64,000 nucleotides of DNA from Bacilli bacterium (GTDB lineage: Bacteria; Bacillota_I; Bacilli_A; RFN20; CAG-826): the NCBI GenBank assembly GCA_017454295.1, contig JAFTDF010000016.1, positions 1 through 64,000 of the forward strand. Direction: 5' to 3'. A program made the translations under genes and the position numbers. How positions within the stretch are numbered: the first letter of the stretch is position 1; each line of letters opens with the position of its first letter. This document shows positions 1 to 7,821 of this stretch, in pieces. Below the pieces are notes generated by a model. It saw only the letters and a program-made list of their open reading frames with translations, did no database searches and was not told the origin of the DNA.

Positions 1-94
1 CGAAGCGGCTGTCCAAAAAGGGAAGGAAGGTTCACGCTAATACCTACCAAAAATAGGAACATGCGAAGCATGTTGCGAAACCTCTCGAAGTATA

Positions 95-143
95 GGAAAA
101 GGGCTGTCAATCAACCCATAGGTTTTTCAACAGCCCCTTTTCC
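95..143 (-). terminator. Hairpin after small-peptide locus copy 1
   Basis: A long inverted repeat begins one base after the peptide's stop codon. Its arms are GGAAAAGGGGCTGT and ACAGCCCTTTTCC with one bulge, and the loop contains a smaller AACC/GGTT stem. It sits where copy 2 of the family has its terminator. The arms end in a T-rich stretch on the minus strand and an equally T-rich one on the plus strand, so it could stop transcription both ways. A separate perfect repeat, AACATGC-GAA-GCATGTT, lies at 58-74. I see no gene in 1-94. Confidence 0.55.
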
Positions 144-209
144 TTACTGACGAAACTCAATCACAGTCAGGATAAACAGTACGAATACCAAGATCAGTTT
201 GGTTAACAT
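144..209 (-). CDS. Small hydrophobic peptide, copy 1 (type I toxin-like)
   Basis: A 21-residue reading frame, almost entirely one hydrophobic helix: core TKLILVFVLFILTV followed by a short polar end (IEFRQ). It was recognised because a second locus at 54478-54549 encodes TELILVLVLLILLV in the same architecture. The start ATG is preceded by AAAGGAAAG. The frame also runs back to an in-frame ATG at 263, giving a 39-residue form. A 9-bp inverted repeat (GAATACCAA/TTGGTATTC) flanks the ribosome site and start, so folding could hide them. Short membrane peptides in structured transcripts are typical of type I toxins such as Ibs, Fst and TisB; no direct homology is claimed. A small regulatory membrane peptide is the alternative. 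Confidence 0.55.
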   Translation of the reverse strand: MLTKLILVFVLFILTVIEFRQ

Positions 210-284
210 ACCCGTCTTTCCTTTGGTATTCACGGCTCCCGGCAAGCTTGGGCCTATCCACATAGAGATACCTCCTTGGATAGG
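210..284 (-). other. Leader hairpin with SD and AUG in its loop, copy 1
   Basis: On the minus strand, CCTATCC (278-284) pairs with GGATAGG (253-259). The 18-nt loop carries the strong Shine-Dalgarno AAGGAGG and an ATG at 263. The frame from that ATG begins MWIGPSLPG and continues in phase into the hydrophobic peptide. The same layout occurs in copy 2 with a different closing base pair (C-G here, G-C there), which supports a conserved RNA fold. The leader ORF resembles in principle the coupled upstream frames of hok/mok or tisAB; that analogy is inference. Confidence 0.5.
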
Positions 285-292
285 ATGCCCCT

Positions 293-342
293 AGAATAGC
301 CGATAAAAAGGTCAAAAGGAAGGGGGCTCCCCTCACTTTTTT
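293..342 (-). promoter_or_regulatory. Promoter block shared with peptide copy 2
   Basis: Read on the minus strand: AAAAAAGT, eight variable bases, CCCCCTTCCTTTT, fifteen variable bases, then TATTCT (293-298). The copy at 54331-54380 has the same blocks at identical spacing, with TATGCT as the last box. I read TTCCTT as the -35 and TATTCT as the -10 with a 17-nt spacer, and the A-tract as a possible UP element. Between this block and the helicase stop (343-398) there is only AT-rich DNA with a TATATTA/TAATATA repeat. Confidence 0.6.
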
Positions 343-398
343 CCTGAATTCTTATCTTATATTAATAATATAGATAAAAGAGCGAACTATTACCCGAT

Positions 399-2813
399 TC
401 AGTTGTCCTTTTTCGATGCCGATTTGGTCGCCCCTTTATGGGATGATTTCGCCTTGGTTTGCACGGGGTTTTTACCGTCATAAAACCGGCGTAACGAATC
501 CGCGATTTCCCGTTCATCCATCACCACTTCCAAATCCGGATAGAGGCGGTTTAAGGTGGGTCGCCAATCGGCTCCGAGGAACCGCGAATCGATAAAGAGG
601 GCCGCCCCCACATCGGATTCGCTGCGGATGACCCGCCCCACCGCTTGCAGGACTTTATTGACGCCGGGATAGAGGTAGGCGTAGGCAAAGCCTTGGTCCA
701 TTTCTTGCTCGTAATAGGCGCGCAAATCTTCGGTCTCGACGCCGACTTGGGGCAAACCGATGCCCACCACGGCCACCCCGATGAGGCGGTCGTCGACTAA
801 ATCGATCCCCTCGGAGAAGGCCCCGCCAAGGACCAATAGCCCAACGGTGGTCTTTTGGGGATTGGGTAGGAAACGGGATAAGAAGAAACTCTTTTCCATA
901 TCGTCCATCTGCCGCTCCTGGGGATAGACGTCGGCATCGCCAAAATCAAGGATCGAGGCCATCTTTTCCATATATTCGTAACTGGGGAAATAGAGGAAAT
1001 AGTTGCCCTTTTTCCCCGCCACGAACGCTTCTAAATAACGGGCCACTTCACCATACCAACGGTCGCGTTGCTTATAACGGGTCGTGGGACGCGGCGCCAC
1101 CAATACCTTGAGGTTTTCCTTTGGAAAGGGCGAAGATAGCAGCAACGTGGAATCGTCTTGGCTTCCCACCAAAGAATCTTGGTAATATTCCATCGGGCTC
1201 ATCGTCGCCGAGAACAAGACCGAAGCGCGGACCTTCTCCAAGGTTTCCCTAAGAAAAGGGGAAGGATCGAGGCAAAATAACGACACCGCGGGATGTTCGT
1301 CTTGGAAGACATGGACTTTGAAGCGCGTTGGATTGGATCCGTAATATTCGTCGTAGATGCGGTTAAAGCGCCCGATTTCCCGGCTCAAAGCGATATAGGC
1401 CTCCCCCGGTTTTTGCTTGGGGGCGCCCTGTTCTTGCTCCTTTTTATCTTGCTTCTGTTTGGCTCTTTTAAAGGATTCGAGGGACTTCAAGAAACCCGAA
1501 GAGATGGTGTCGGGATTCTCCGTCGGCTCGAGGAGGGCCTTCTTGATTTTCCCTAAGGCGGTGCGTAAGGAACGATAGCCATCGCCATGCAAAGCATGGA
1601 TGGCCGCTTCCACCGCTTCATAGGAAAGGACGACCGAATACATATCCCGACCCCGTTTGATGAGGTTATGGGCCTCATCGACGAGGGTGACGAAAGTCGA
1701 GGAATCCACCGTCTCATCGAAGTAGCGTTCCAAATGGACCATCGGGTCGAAGAAATAGTTATAGTCGGCGACGATGATATCGCTGCTTAAGGAAAGATCG
1801 AGTTGGAACTCGAAGGGGCAAATCTCCTCTTGCCTGCAAAAGGCGGAAAGGGAAGGCGGATCGAAACGCGACAAGGTCTCCTTGGCTTTGCGCAAGGCAC
1901 CTTTGAGTTTGCCATAGTAGTTTTTGGCAAAGGGGCATTCGTCGGGATTACAAGAAGCCCCTGGCTTAAGACAGATTTTCTCCTTGGCTTGAAGCAGGGA
2001 ATCGTAACCGACGAAACCCTGATCATAAAGTAGCCCCACCGCATCGAAGGCGGCTCTGGCGCCCGTAGTTTTGGCGGTGAAATAGAAAATGCGATCGACA
2101 CGGTCTTTTTCGAAGGACTTCACCGCGGGGAAGAGGGTGGCCATCGTCTTGCCGATCCCCGTGGGCGCTTCGGCGAAGAGGCGTTGCCGCTTCTTGATGG
2201 CCCCGAAAGTAAGGCGGGAGAGTTCCCGTTGCCCCTGGCGGAATCCACCAAAGGGGAAGGTTAAAGCCGCCGCGGAGGCATCCCGCTTTAGCCGGTGCTC
2301 CCGATCCTGCGCCATGTAATCGATATAGTCACGGGCGAGGTTTTCCACGCGGGCAAAGACCTCTTCTTTGGTGAAGGTGAAATCGCGGACCCATTGGTCG
2401 TCATTGACCTGGGAAAGGTAGGTCAAACGGATGCCAATTTGCTCGCCTCCGTTTTGTTTAAGGTAAAGGTAAGCATAGCTTAAGGCCTGTCCTAGATGCC
2501 ATTCCTCTTGGGTGGATGCGAAGACTTTGACGTCTTGGACGGTGGATTTGATTTCGTCAAGGATCGGGTAAGGGCCGCCGACGATGATGCCATCGGCCCG
2601 GCCTTGCAAGGTGATGGTCCCACTTTCGACTTCGATGGTGCCGGAAAGGGCGACCTCGGAGAGATAATCCCGGCCTTGTTTGGCTTGGAAGGCGGCATGG
2701 AGTTTGGTGCCCATGCCCATGGTTTCTTGGTTATAGATGCGGTTATCGATGTCACCCGCACGCAGCAAAAAATCGACGAATTGGTGAACGGATAAGGTGT
2801 AATAGACGCCCAT
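399..2813 (-). CDS. DinG/XPD-family helicase with N-terminal PD-(D/E)XK nuclease-like domain
   Basis: An 804-residue superfamily 2 DNA helicase of the DinG/Rad3 type. Residues 1-180 look like a PD-(D/E)XK nuclease fold, with GRADG near 71 and the DEIK active-site motif at 86-89. The helicase part has Walker A EAPTGIGKT (about 215-223), a cysteine group that should hold a 4Fe-4S cluster (C281, C288, C293, then C326 or C332) and the box DEAH (379-382). It probably unwinds and trims DNA in repair. Its ATG shares one base with the fmt stop (TAATG), so the two are translationally coupled. Fusions of this kind are known in Bacillota. Substrate unknown. Confidence 0.85.
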   Translation of the reverse strand: MGVYYTLSVHQFVDFLLRAGDIDNRIYNQETMGMGTKLHAAFQAKQGRDYLSEVALSGTIEVESGTITLQGRADGIIVGGPYPILDEIKSTVQDVKVFASTQEEWHLGQALSYAYLYLKQNGGEQIGIRLTYLSQVNDDQWVRDFTFTKEEVFARVENLARDYIDYMAQDREHRLKRDASAAALTFPFGGFRQGQRELSRLTFGAIKKRQRLFAEAPTGIGKTMATLFPAVKSFEKDRVDRIFYFTAKTTGARAAFDAVGLLYDQGFVGYDSLLQAKEKICLKPGASCNPDECPFAKNYYGKLKGALRKAKETLSRFDPPSLSAFCRQEEICPFEFQLDLSLSSDIIVADYNYFFDPMVHLERYFDETVDSSTFVTLVDEAHNLIKRGRDMYSVVLSYEAVEAAIHALHGDGYRSLRTALGKIKKALLEPTENPDTISSGFLKSLESFKRAKQKQDKKEQEQGAPKQKPGEAYIALSREIGRFNRIYDEYYGSNPTRFKVHVFQDEHPAVSLFCLDPSPFLRETLEKVRASVLFSATMSPMEYYQDSLVGSQDDSTLLLSSPFPKENLKVLVAPRPTTRYKQRDRWYGEVARYLEAFVAGKKGNYFLYFPSYEYMEKMASILDFGDADVYPQERQMDDMEKSFFLSRFLPNPQKTTVGLLVLGGAFSEGIDLVDDRLIGVAVVGIGLPQVGVETEDLRAYYEQEMDQGFAYAYLYPGVNKVLQAVGRVIRSESDVGAALFIDSRFLGADWRPTLNRLYPDLEVVMDEREIADSLRRFYDGKNPVQTKAKSSHKGATKSASKKDN

Positions 2814-3754
2814 TAAAGCAGCGTCACCCCTTCATAACGGCGGTAACCACTAGCAAACCCGGCCCCATCCATTTCCTTTTTCCCGGCAGGTTGGACTTTG
2901 CCTAAAAGCAACCGCCCATCGCAAAGTTGAAGGGTCACCCCTTTCTTTTGGAAGCGAAGGGTGCCGAGGGGATCCCCCACCGCTTCATCGAACACAAAGG
3001 CTTCAAGAATCTTGAATTTCTCCCCTTCCAAAAGGAGATAGCCTCCCGGCGTCGGGGAAAGGCCGCGAATCCAATTCAAAAAGGTTTGCTTGGGGAGATT
3101 GAGGTTGAGTTTTTCGTCCTCGGGAAGGATTTTGTTGGCAAAGGTGACTGCCGCTTCGTCTTGGGGGACGCCCGGCAGCAAGCCTTGGGCATAGAGAGGT
3201 AGCGAATCCTTCGCCACTTCGATCGCGGCTTGGGCGATCTTTTGGCAAAGCGACCCATAGTTATCCTCGGGAAGGATTTCCACTTCCGCTTTGGCAAACA
3301 TCTTTCCGGCGTCCATCGCGGCCACCATCTCCATCAAGGTGACCCCGGTTTTGGCTTCGCCTTCGATGATGGAACGTTGGATCGGGGCGGCGCCACGGAG
3401 TTTGGGCAAGAGGGAACCATGGAGGTTCAGGCAGCCCTGGCGCGGGATATCCAGCACCGCTTGGGGCACGATTTGGCCATAGGCCATGGTGAGGATTAAA
3501 TCGGGTTTTAGTTCTTCTAAAAAAGCATAGTCCTTGCGGATTCGTTCGGGCTGATACACGGGAATCCCGTAGGAGGTGGCAACCACTTTGGTGGGCACGG
3601 GGGTTAAGATGCGCTTCCGCCCCACTTCCTTATCGGGGGAGGCGATGAGGGCTTTGATGGGAAAACCGTCTTCCAACAGGGCGGATAAGACGGTGGCCGA
3701 AATCTCGGGCGTCCCCATATAAACAATGGAATAATCGGGTGGGAAGAAATTCAT
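2813..3754 (-). CDS. fmt: Methionyl-tRNA formyltransferase
   Basis: A 313-residue enzyme that formylates Met-tRNAfMet for initiation, using 10-formyl-tetrahydrofolate. The formyltransferase signature is clear: VYMGTPE near the N-terminus and HGSLLPKLRGAAPIQRSI at about 112-129, which holds the catalytic Asn/His region. Length and C-terminal domain fit the family. The nearest Shine-Dalgarno, AGGAGGG, lies about 14 nt before this ATG, farther than usual, so the exact start is less certain than the identity. It is the first gene of a two-gene unit with the downstream helicase and is divergent from the serine acetyltransferase. Confidence 0.93.
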   Translation of the reverse strand: MNFFPPDYSIVYMGTPEISATVLSALLEDGFPIKALIASPDKEVGRKRILTPVPTKVVATSYGIPVYQPERIRKDYAFLEELKPDLILTMAYGQIVPQAVLDIPRQGCLNLHGSLLPKLRGAAPIQRSIIEGEAKTGVTLMEMVAAMDAGKMFAKAEVEILPEDNYGSLCQKIAQAAIEVAKDSLPLYAQGLLPGVPQDEAAVTFANKILPEDEKLNLNLPKQTFLNWIRGLSPTPGGYLLLEGEKFKILEAFVFDEAVGDPLGTLRFQKKGVTLQLCDGRLLLGKVQPAGKKEMDGAGFASGYRRYEGVTLL

Positions 3755-3817
3755 ATCGGTTGATTTGCCCTCCTAATGCTTGTAGGATTTTACCACGCCT
3801 TATGGCGTTTACCTAGT

Positions 3818-4348
3818 ATGGCCAAGAAAGAAAAAGAAAAAACCTTGATCCAATCCATCATGGACCGCGATCCGGCGGCGCGGAACAAAATCTCCGTCTT
3901 CTTTTTCCACCCCGGGGTCAAAGCGATGATTTACCACCGCATCGCCCATTTCCTGTGGTGCAAATGGCATTGGAAATTCCTCGCTTTGTGGGTCGCCGCC
4001 CATGCTCGCCGAGTGACCTTAATCGAAATCCATCCGGCCGCGCAAATCGGCAAGCGCCTATTCATCGACCACGGCTCGGGCGTCGTCATCGGCGAAACCG
4101 CCATCGTGGGCGACGATTGCACCATTTATCACGGGGTCACCTTAGGTGGCACCTCCTTGGAAAAGGGCAAACGCCATCCCACCTTAGGGAGCCACGTCAT
4201 CGTCGGCACCGGGGCGAAGTTATTGGGAAATATCGAAATCGGGGACGGGGCCAAAATCGCGCCCAACGCCGTCATCCGTCATAACGTCCGGCCGGGTGAA
4301 ATCGCCTTCTCCGATTCCAAAAAAGTCCTCCCCCACGAGCAAGAATGA
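3818..4348 (+). CDS. cysE: Serine O-acetyltransferase (short form)
   Basis: A 176-residue hexapeptide-repeat acyltransferase that makes O-acetylserine from serine and acetyl-CoA, the first step of cysteine synthesis. Visible signatures are the His-rich segment [17 protein letters not shown], the GETAIVGDD turn and repeated I/V-G coils such as [16 protein letters not shown]. It lacks most of the long N-terminal helical domain of enterobacterial CysE, as in the short Bacillus-type enzymes. I chose ATG 3818 (MAKKEKEK); an in-frame ATG at 3776 would add 14 residues. Neither has a good Shine-Dalgarno. No cysK lies nearby. Confidence 0.85.
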   Translation: MAKKEKEKTLIQSIMDRDPAARNKISVFFFHPGVKAMIYHRIAHFLWCKWHWKFLALWVAAHARRVTLIEIHPAAQIGKRLFIDHGSGVVIGETAIVGDDCTIYHGVTLGGTSLEKGKRHPTLGSHVIVGTGAKLLGNIEIGDGAKIAPNAVIRHNVRPGEIAFSDSKKVLPHEQE

Positions 4349-4350
4349 AG

Positions 4351-4376
4351 CGATCCTGACGGGTCGTTTTCTTTTT
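4351..4376 (+). terminator. Terminator after cysE
   Basis: CGATCC (4351-4356) pairs with GGGTCG (4361-4366), one G-U pair, followed by TTTTCTTTTT. It starts just after the stop codon. Confidence 0.75.
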
Positions 4377-4402
4377 GCACCCGCTTGCGGATATATGCAT
4401 AT

Positions 4403-4430
4403 TTGCAACGGGCGGGGAAAAAGGTAAAAT
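4403..4430 (+). promoter_or_regulatory. Promoter of the AMP-ligase gene
   Basis: TTGCAA (4403-4408), 16 nt, TAAAAT (4425-4430). The start ATG is only nine bases after the -10, so the mRNA should have a leader of about 3 nt and no Shine-Dalgarno. A perfect palindrome, ATATGCATAT, lies just upstream of the -35 and could be an operator. Confidence 0.65.
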
Positions 4431-4439
4431 CATAGCGTT

Positions 4440-6458
4440 ATGAGAAAAGACAAACACTCCGCCGTCGCCGCCTTTATGGGGGCCACCGCCAAACTCGCGG
4501 AAACACGGCAAACCTTCGAAGATATCTATAACGCCATCATGGATCGGAATCCTTCCGCCTGGGCTTCGCTTTATTTCGACGAAAACGGAAAACCGCAACA
4601 TACGACCTATGGTCAAACCAAGGATCAGGTGTTCACCACCGCCAGCAAGCTCAGCGCTTTGCTTTCGGGAACGCCCCGCGGCTCCATCGTCGGATTGAAA
4701 CTAAAGAACTCTCCTCGTTGGGGCGTCTTCTTCTGGGCCATTTTGATGTCGGGTCACGCACCCTTGCTAATCGATGCCCGTTTGGCCAAGGAAAACACCA
4801 ATAACCTCCTCCGCCAAGCCGGGGCCGTCGGCATCGTGGCCAACGACGAAGAAGAATTCATCGTCCCCTCCTACCGCGTCAATAACGTCATGAACCAAGA
4901 GGTCAACTATGGTTTTGACCCCGATTGGGCCGATACCTGTCTCTTCTGCTCCTCCGGTACGACCGGCGACGCGAAGATGATGGTCTTCCACGGCCATAAC
5001 ATGGTCGCGCAAATCCTCGCCTCCCTCTCCATCCCGGGACGGACCGACGATTTGATGTATCCCAGCCCCATCCACATCTTGGCCATGCTCCCCCTTCACC
5101 ACATCTTCGGCTTCGTGGCCGTCTTCCTGTGGTTCTCCTATTACGGCAAGACCATCGTCTATCCTTCTTCTTTGGCCACCTCCGATTTGCTTTATGCCTG
5201 CCAAAAAGGCGGGTGCACCCATATCTTCTCCGTCCCCTTGTTCTGGGATGGCGTGGCCCAAAACGTAAGCCGCACAATCGCCAATAGCAAACCCCGCACC
5301 AGCGACATCGCCGAAAAGATGATCGCCTATAACACCAAAAAGATCTCCAAACGCGAAGCCGGCTTCGTCGCCGCGCGCCTTGCCAAAGGCAAACTCCAAA
5401 AGAAAGTCTTGGGTAAAAAGGTCCGTTATTGCATTTCCGGTGGCGGGTTCCTCTCACCCAAAACCCTCACCCTCATCAATGGTTTGGGCTATCCCCTTTA
5501 TAACGGCTTCGGCATGACCGAGGTCGGTGTCACTTCCGTTGAGCAATCCCCGCGCGTTGAAAGCCGGATGAAAGGTTCCATCGGCCGTCCCTTCCATGGC
5601 GTCGAATACAAGATCGACGAAAAGGGCGAACTCATGGTCCGTTCCGCCATCATCCACGAAGAGGAAATCATCGGCGGCGTCCGTCGCCCCACCCCGTTAG
5701 AAGACGGGTTCTTCCGCACCGGTGACATCGGCGCGGTCGATGCCCAAGGCAATTACTACCTCAAAGGCCGTATCAAAGACACCATCATCCTCGCTAACGG
5801 CGAGAACGTCTTCCCCGACGAACTCGAATACTACTTCAAAGACGTCGCCAATCTCCATAACGTCGTTTGCTTGGGCGCCAAGCTCCCGGGCGAATCCGAG
5901 GAAAAGATCGTCTTGGTCTGCGAAGTCGACAACTCCGTCAAAGACGAGCAGATCGAAAAGATCATGGCCGACATCAAATCCATCAACGATACGTTGCCTA
6001 GCGAAAAGAAAATCCAACGCATCCTTATCGATAAGCGGCCCTTGCCAATGTCCTCCTCGATGAAGATCAAACGCTTCTTGGTCAAGGAAGCCATCGAAAA
6101 AGGCTCTTCCGACTTTGTCGGACTCGGCGGTACCGAAGAGGCGAAGAAAACCGTCTCCTTCGAAGGTTACGATCCCGCTCGGGTGGAGGATGTGCTCAAG
6201 CGCGTCACCAAAGTCTGGAGCGAAGTCTTGATGCTTCCGCCGTTTAAGATCGATCCCGATGCCATTTGGAATGCCGATCTCGGTGGCGACTCGATGTCGT
6301 ATATCGAAATGTGCCAACTCCTCGATAGCGAATTCGGAATCACGATTCCGGAAAACCTCTATGGAGTCTTAGGCAGCGCCAACGACTTCACCAAGACCAT
6401 CCTCGATCTCCTTCCGGAAGATGCCCCCGCTTCTTCTAAGAAGAGAGGGAAAAAATAA
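4440..6458 (+). CDS. AMP-dependent acyl/aryl ligase fused to a C-terminal carrier domain
   Basis: A 672-residue two-part protein. The adenylating part shows the phosphate loop CSSGTTGDAK, the GFGMTEVG motif, RTGDIGAVDAQGNYYLKGRIKD with the hinge region, and the late lysine in SSSMKIKRF. Residues from about 585 on form an acyl-carrier domain with GGDSMS, whose serine should receive 4'-phosphopantetheine. So it should activate a carboxylic acid and load it on its own carrier. No thioesterase, condensation or transferase partner is visible nearby, so substrate and product are unknown. It stands alone behind its own promoter and before rpsT. Fatty-acid activation and D-alanyl-like activation are both possible; the family assignment is firm, the role is not. 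Confidence 0.85.
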   Translation: MRKDKHSAVAAFMGATAKLAETRQTFEDIYNAIMDRNPSAWASLYFDENGKPQHTTYGQTKDQVFTTASKLSALLSGTPRGSIVGLKLKNSPRWGVFFWAILMSGHAPLLIDARLAKENTNNLLRQAGAVGIVANDEEEFIVPSYRVNNVMNQEVNYGFDPDWADTCLFCSSGTTGDAKMMVFHGHNMVAQILASLSIPGRTDDLMYPSPIHILAMLPLHHIFGFVAVFLWFSYYGKTIVYPSSLATSDLLYACQKGGCTHIFSVPLFWDGVAQNVSRTIANSKPRTSDIAEKMIAYNTKKISKREAGFVAARLAKGKLQKKVLGKKVRYCISGGGFLSPKTLTLINGLGYPLYNGFGMTEVGVTSVEQSPRVESRMKGSIGRPFHGVEYKIDEKGELMVRSAIIHEEEIIGGVRRPTPLEDGFFRTGDIGAVDAQGNYYLKGRIKDTIILANGENVFPDELEYYFKDVANLHNVVCLGAKLPGESEEKIVLVCEVDNSVKDEQIEKIMADIKSINDTLPSEKKIQRILIDKRPLPMSSSMKIKRFLVKEAIEKGSSDFVGLGGTEEAKKTVSFEGYDPARVEDVLKRVTKVWSEVLMLPPFKIDPDAIWNADLGGDSMSYIEMCQLLDSEFGITIPENLYGVLGSANDFTKTILDLLPEDAPASSKKRGKK

Positions 6459-6460
6459 GG

Positions 6461-6489
6461 TTGCCTATTAGCACCGATAACGCTAAACT
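6461..6489 (+). promoter_or_regulatory. rpsT promoter
   Basis: TTGCCT (6461-6466), 17 nt, TAAACT (6484-6489). It begins three bases after the ligase stop, and the leader carries the Shine-Dalgarno AAAGGAAAG before the rpsT ATG. Confidence 0.65.
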
Positions 6490-6515
6490 ATTCACCGCAA
6501 AAAAGGAAAGAAACC

Positions 6516-6770
6516 ATGCCGAACATCAAATCTCAAATCAAACGCGATAAGACCGCCAAAGCCGCCAACGCCAAGAACGCGGCTGCCAAGAGCGAACTCC
6601 GCACCGCCATCAAGAAAGTGGAAACCCTCGTTGCCGAAGGCAAGAAGGAAGAAGCCAAGGTCGCTTTGACCAATGCCATCTCCCTCCTCGACCGCAATGC
6701 CCAGAAGGGTGTGATCACCACCAACTCCGCCAACCGCAAAAAAGCCCACCTCCAAAAGATCTGCGCTTAA
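6516..6770 (+). CDS. rpsT: 30S ribosomal protein S20
   Basis: An 84-residue lysine- and alanine-rich protein beginning MPNIKSQIKRDKTAK and ending with the typical NSANRKKAHLQKICA helix. It binds 16S rRNA in the body of the small subunit. The strong Shine-Dalgarno fixes the start. It sits convergent to holA, its usual Bacillota neighbour. Confidence 0.97.
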   Translation: MPNIKSQIKRDKTAKAANAKNAAAKSELRTAIKKVETLVAEGKKEEAKVALTNAISLLDRNAQKGVITTNSANRKKAHLQKICA

Positions 6771-6789
6771 TCGGAAACCAAATGAAAAC

Positions 6790-6813
6790 GACTCCCATTT
6801 GGGAGTCTTTTTT
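6790..6813 (+). terminator. rpsT terminator, probably bidirectional
   Basis: GACTCCC-ATTT-GGGAGTC followed by TTTTTTG on the plus strand. On the minus strand the same stem is followed by GTTTTCATTT, so it may also serve holA, which ends at 6829. Confidence 0.85.
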
Positions 6814-6828
6814 GTTGTTTGGCTGTCT

Positions 6829-7803
6829 TTAGCGCATCTGCAAACGCGTTAAGAACAAAGAGAAGGCATAATCCGGGGCGACTTCCCCGCGTAAAATGGA
6901 ACGTTGGCACTGGTATAAGCCTTCTAAGGCCTCCTCTAAAGCGCCGCGACGTAGGTAATACAAATTGTTTTGGGCGATTTCGGCACGCTTGGGGGAACCG
7001 CCTAATTGCCGAGAGATCGCCACGGAATCGAAGCCCATCTCATCGAGGAAACGGACTTGATCGAGATAGAGCAGCTGCGAAGAAAGCATGTTGATGAGGC
7101 GAACTTCGTCCGCGCCGTTCTTTTTGGCTTTACGGTAAGCTTCGATGGCCGCCCCATTATTGCCACGGATCAAGGCATTGCCTATGGCAAAGGCATCGTC
7201 TTCTTCGAGTTTGGTGACCAAATTGGCGACGGCTTCGACGCGGATCGGCTCGCCGGCGGAATAAGCCTCGAGCTTGGCAAGTTCATTCAAAAACACCCCA
7301 AAGTCACCGTTGACCCGACGCACGAGTTCGGCGGCCGCTTTTTGTTCGATTTTGACGCCCCGTCCACCTAAATAACGTTCGGCGTAGGCAATCCATTCCT
7401 TGGTCTCGGGAACCAAGCATTCTTTGATATAGCCATTCTTTTTGATGGCGTCGATGAAATCGGACTTTTTGGCCAGGGCTCCGTTATATACCAATAGGTA
7501 TAGATCCGTTTCAAAGATGGGGTTTAGCAAATAGTCCAAGAGGGCATTGGGATCATCGTCCTTGGCGAATTTGGGTTTGGTTTTGCTTTCGCCTAAGAAG
7601 GCGCAATCATAAGCCAGCACGCATTTTTTCTCCGTGCCAAGGCTAAGGAAGGAGCATTCTTCGGCCAACTCCTTTAAAGGAGTTACCGCCATATTAAACG
7701 ACACGAAATTACTTTCGTCTTGGTGGGGGAAATCCTTTTTGATTTCCTTTTTGGCAAGGCGCTTAACGATTTCGGGGGAAGAACCGAAGAAGAGCTTAAT
7801 CAT
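6829..7803 (-). CDS. holA: DNA polymerase III subunit delta
   Basis: A 324-residue protein matching the HolA delta subunit, the clamp-loader arm that opens the beta clamp. It begins MIKLFFGSSPEIVKRL, has the weak delta-type AAA+ layout without a true Walker A, and a C-terminal all-helical part with RGNNGAAIEAYRKAKKNGAD and LYYLRRGALEEALEGLYQCQ. The order comEA-comEC-holA-rpsT supports the call. There is no Shine-Dalgarno. TATAAT at 7811-7816 lies seven bases before the ATG, so a leaderless internal transcript is likely in addition to readthrough from comEC. Confidence 0.88.
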   Translation of the reverse strand: MIKLFFGSSPEIVKRLAKKEIKKDFPHQDESNFVSFNMAVTPLKELAEECSFLSLGTEKKCVLAYDCAFLGESKTKPKFAKDDDPNALLDYLLNPIFETDLYLLVYNGALAKKSDFIDAIKKNGYIKECLVPETKEWIAYAERYLGGRGVKIEQKAAAELVRRVNGDFGVFLNELAKLEAYSAGEPIRVEAVANLVTKLEEDDAFAIGNALIRGNNGAAIEAYRKAKKNGADEVRLINMLSSQLLYLDQVRFLDEMGFDSVAISRQLGGSPKRAEIAQNNLYYLRRGALEEALEGLYQCQRSILRGEVAPDYAFSLFLTRLQMR

Positions 7804-7810
7804 CGCTAAG

Positions 7811-7816
7811 ATTATA
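7811..7816 (-). promoter_or_regulatory. -10 box of holA, leaderless
   Basis: A perfect TATAAT seven bases upstream of the holA start, in the 18-nt gap after comEC. I see no clear -35. The expected transcript would start at or one base before the ATG. Confidence 0.5.
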
Positions 7817-7821
7817 CGCGT

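Noticed and set aside
58-74. AACATGC-GAA-GCATGTT hairpin as a separate gene terminator
   Set aside because: No gene is visible upstream within the window and the T-tract is short; noted only as part of the 1-94 gap.
399-2813. Many open frames of 60-110 codons antisense to the helicase and to other large genes
   Set aside because: They lack ribosome sites, follow the codon bias of the opposite strand, and have no family-like sequence; typical shadows in a G+C of about 50%.
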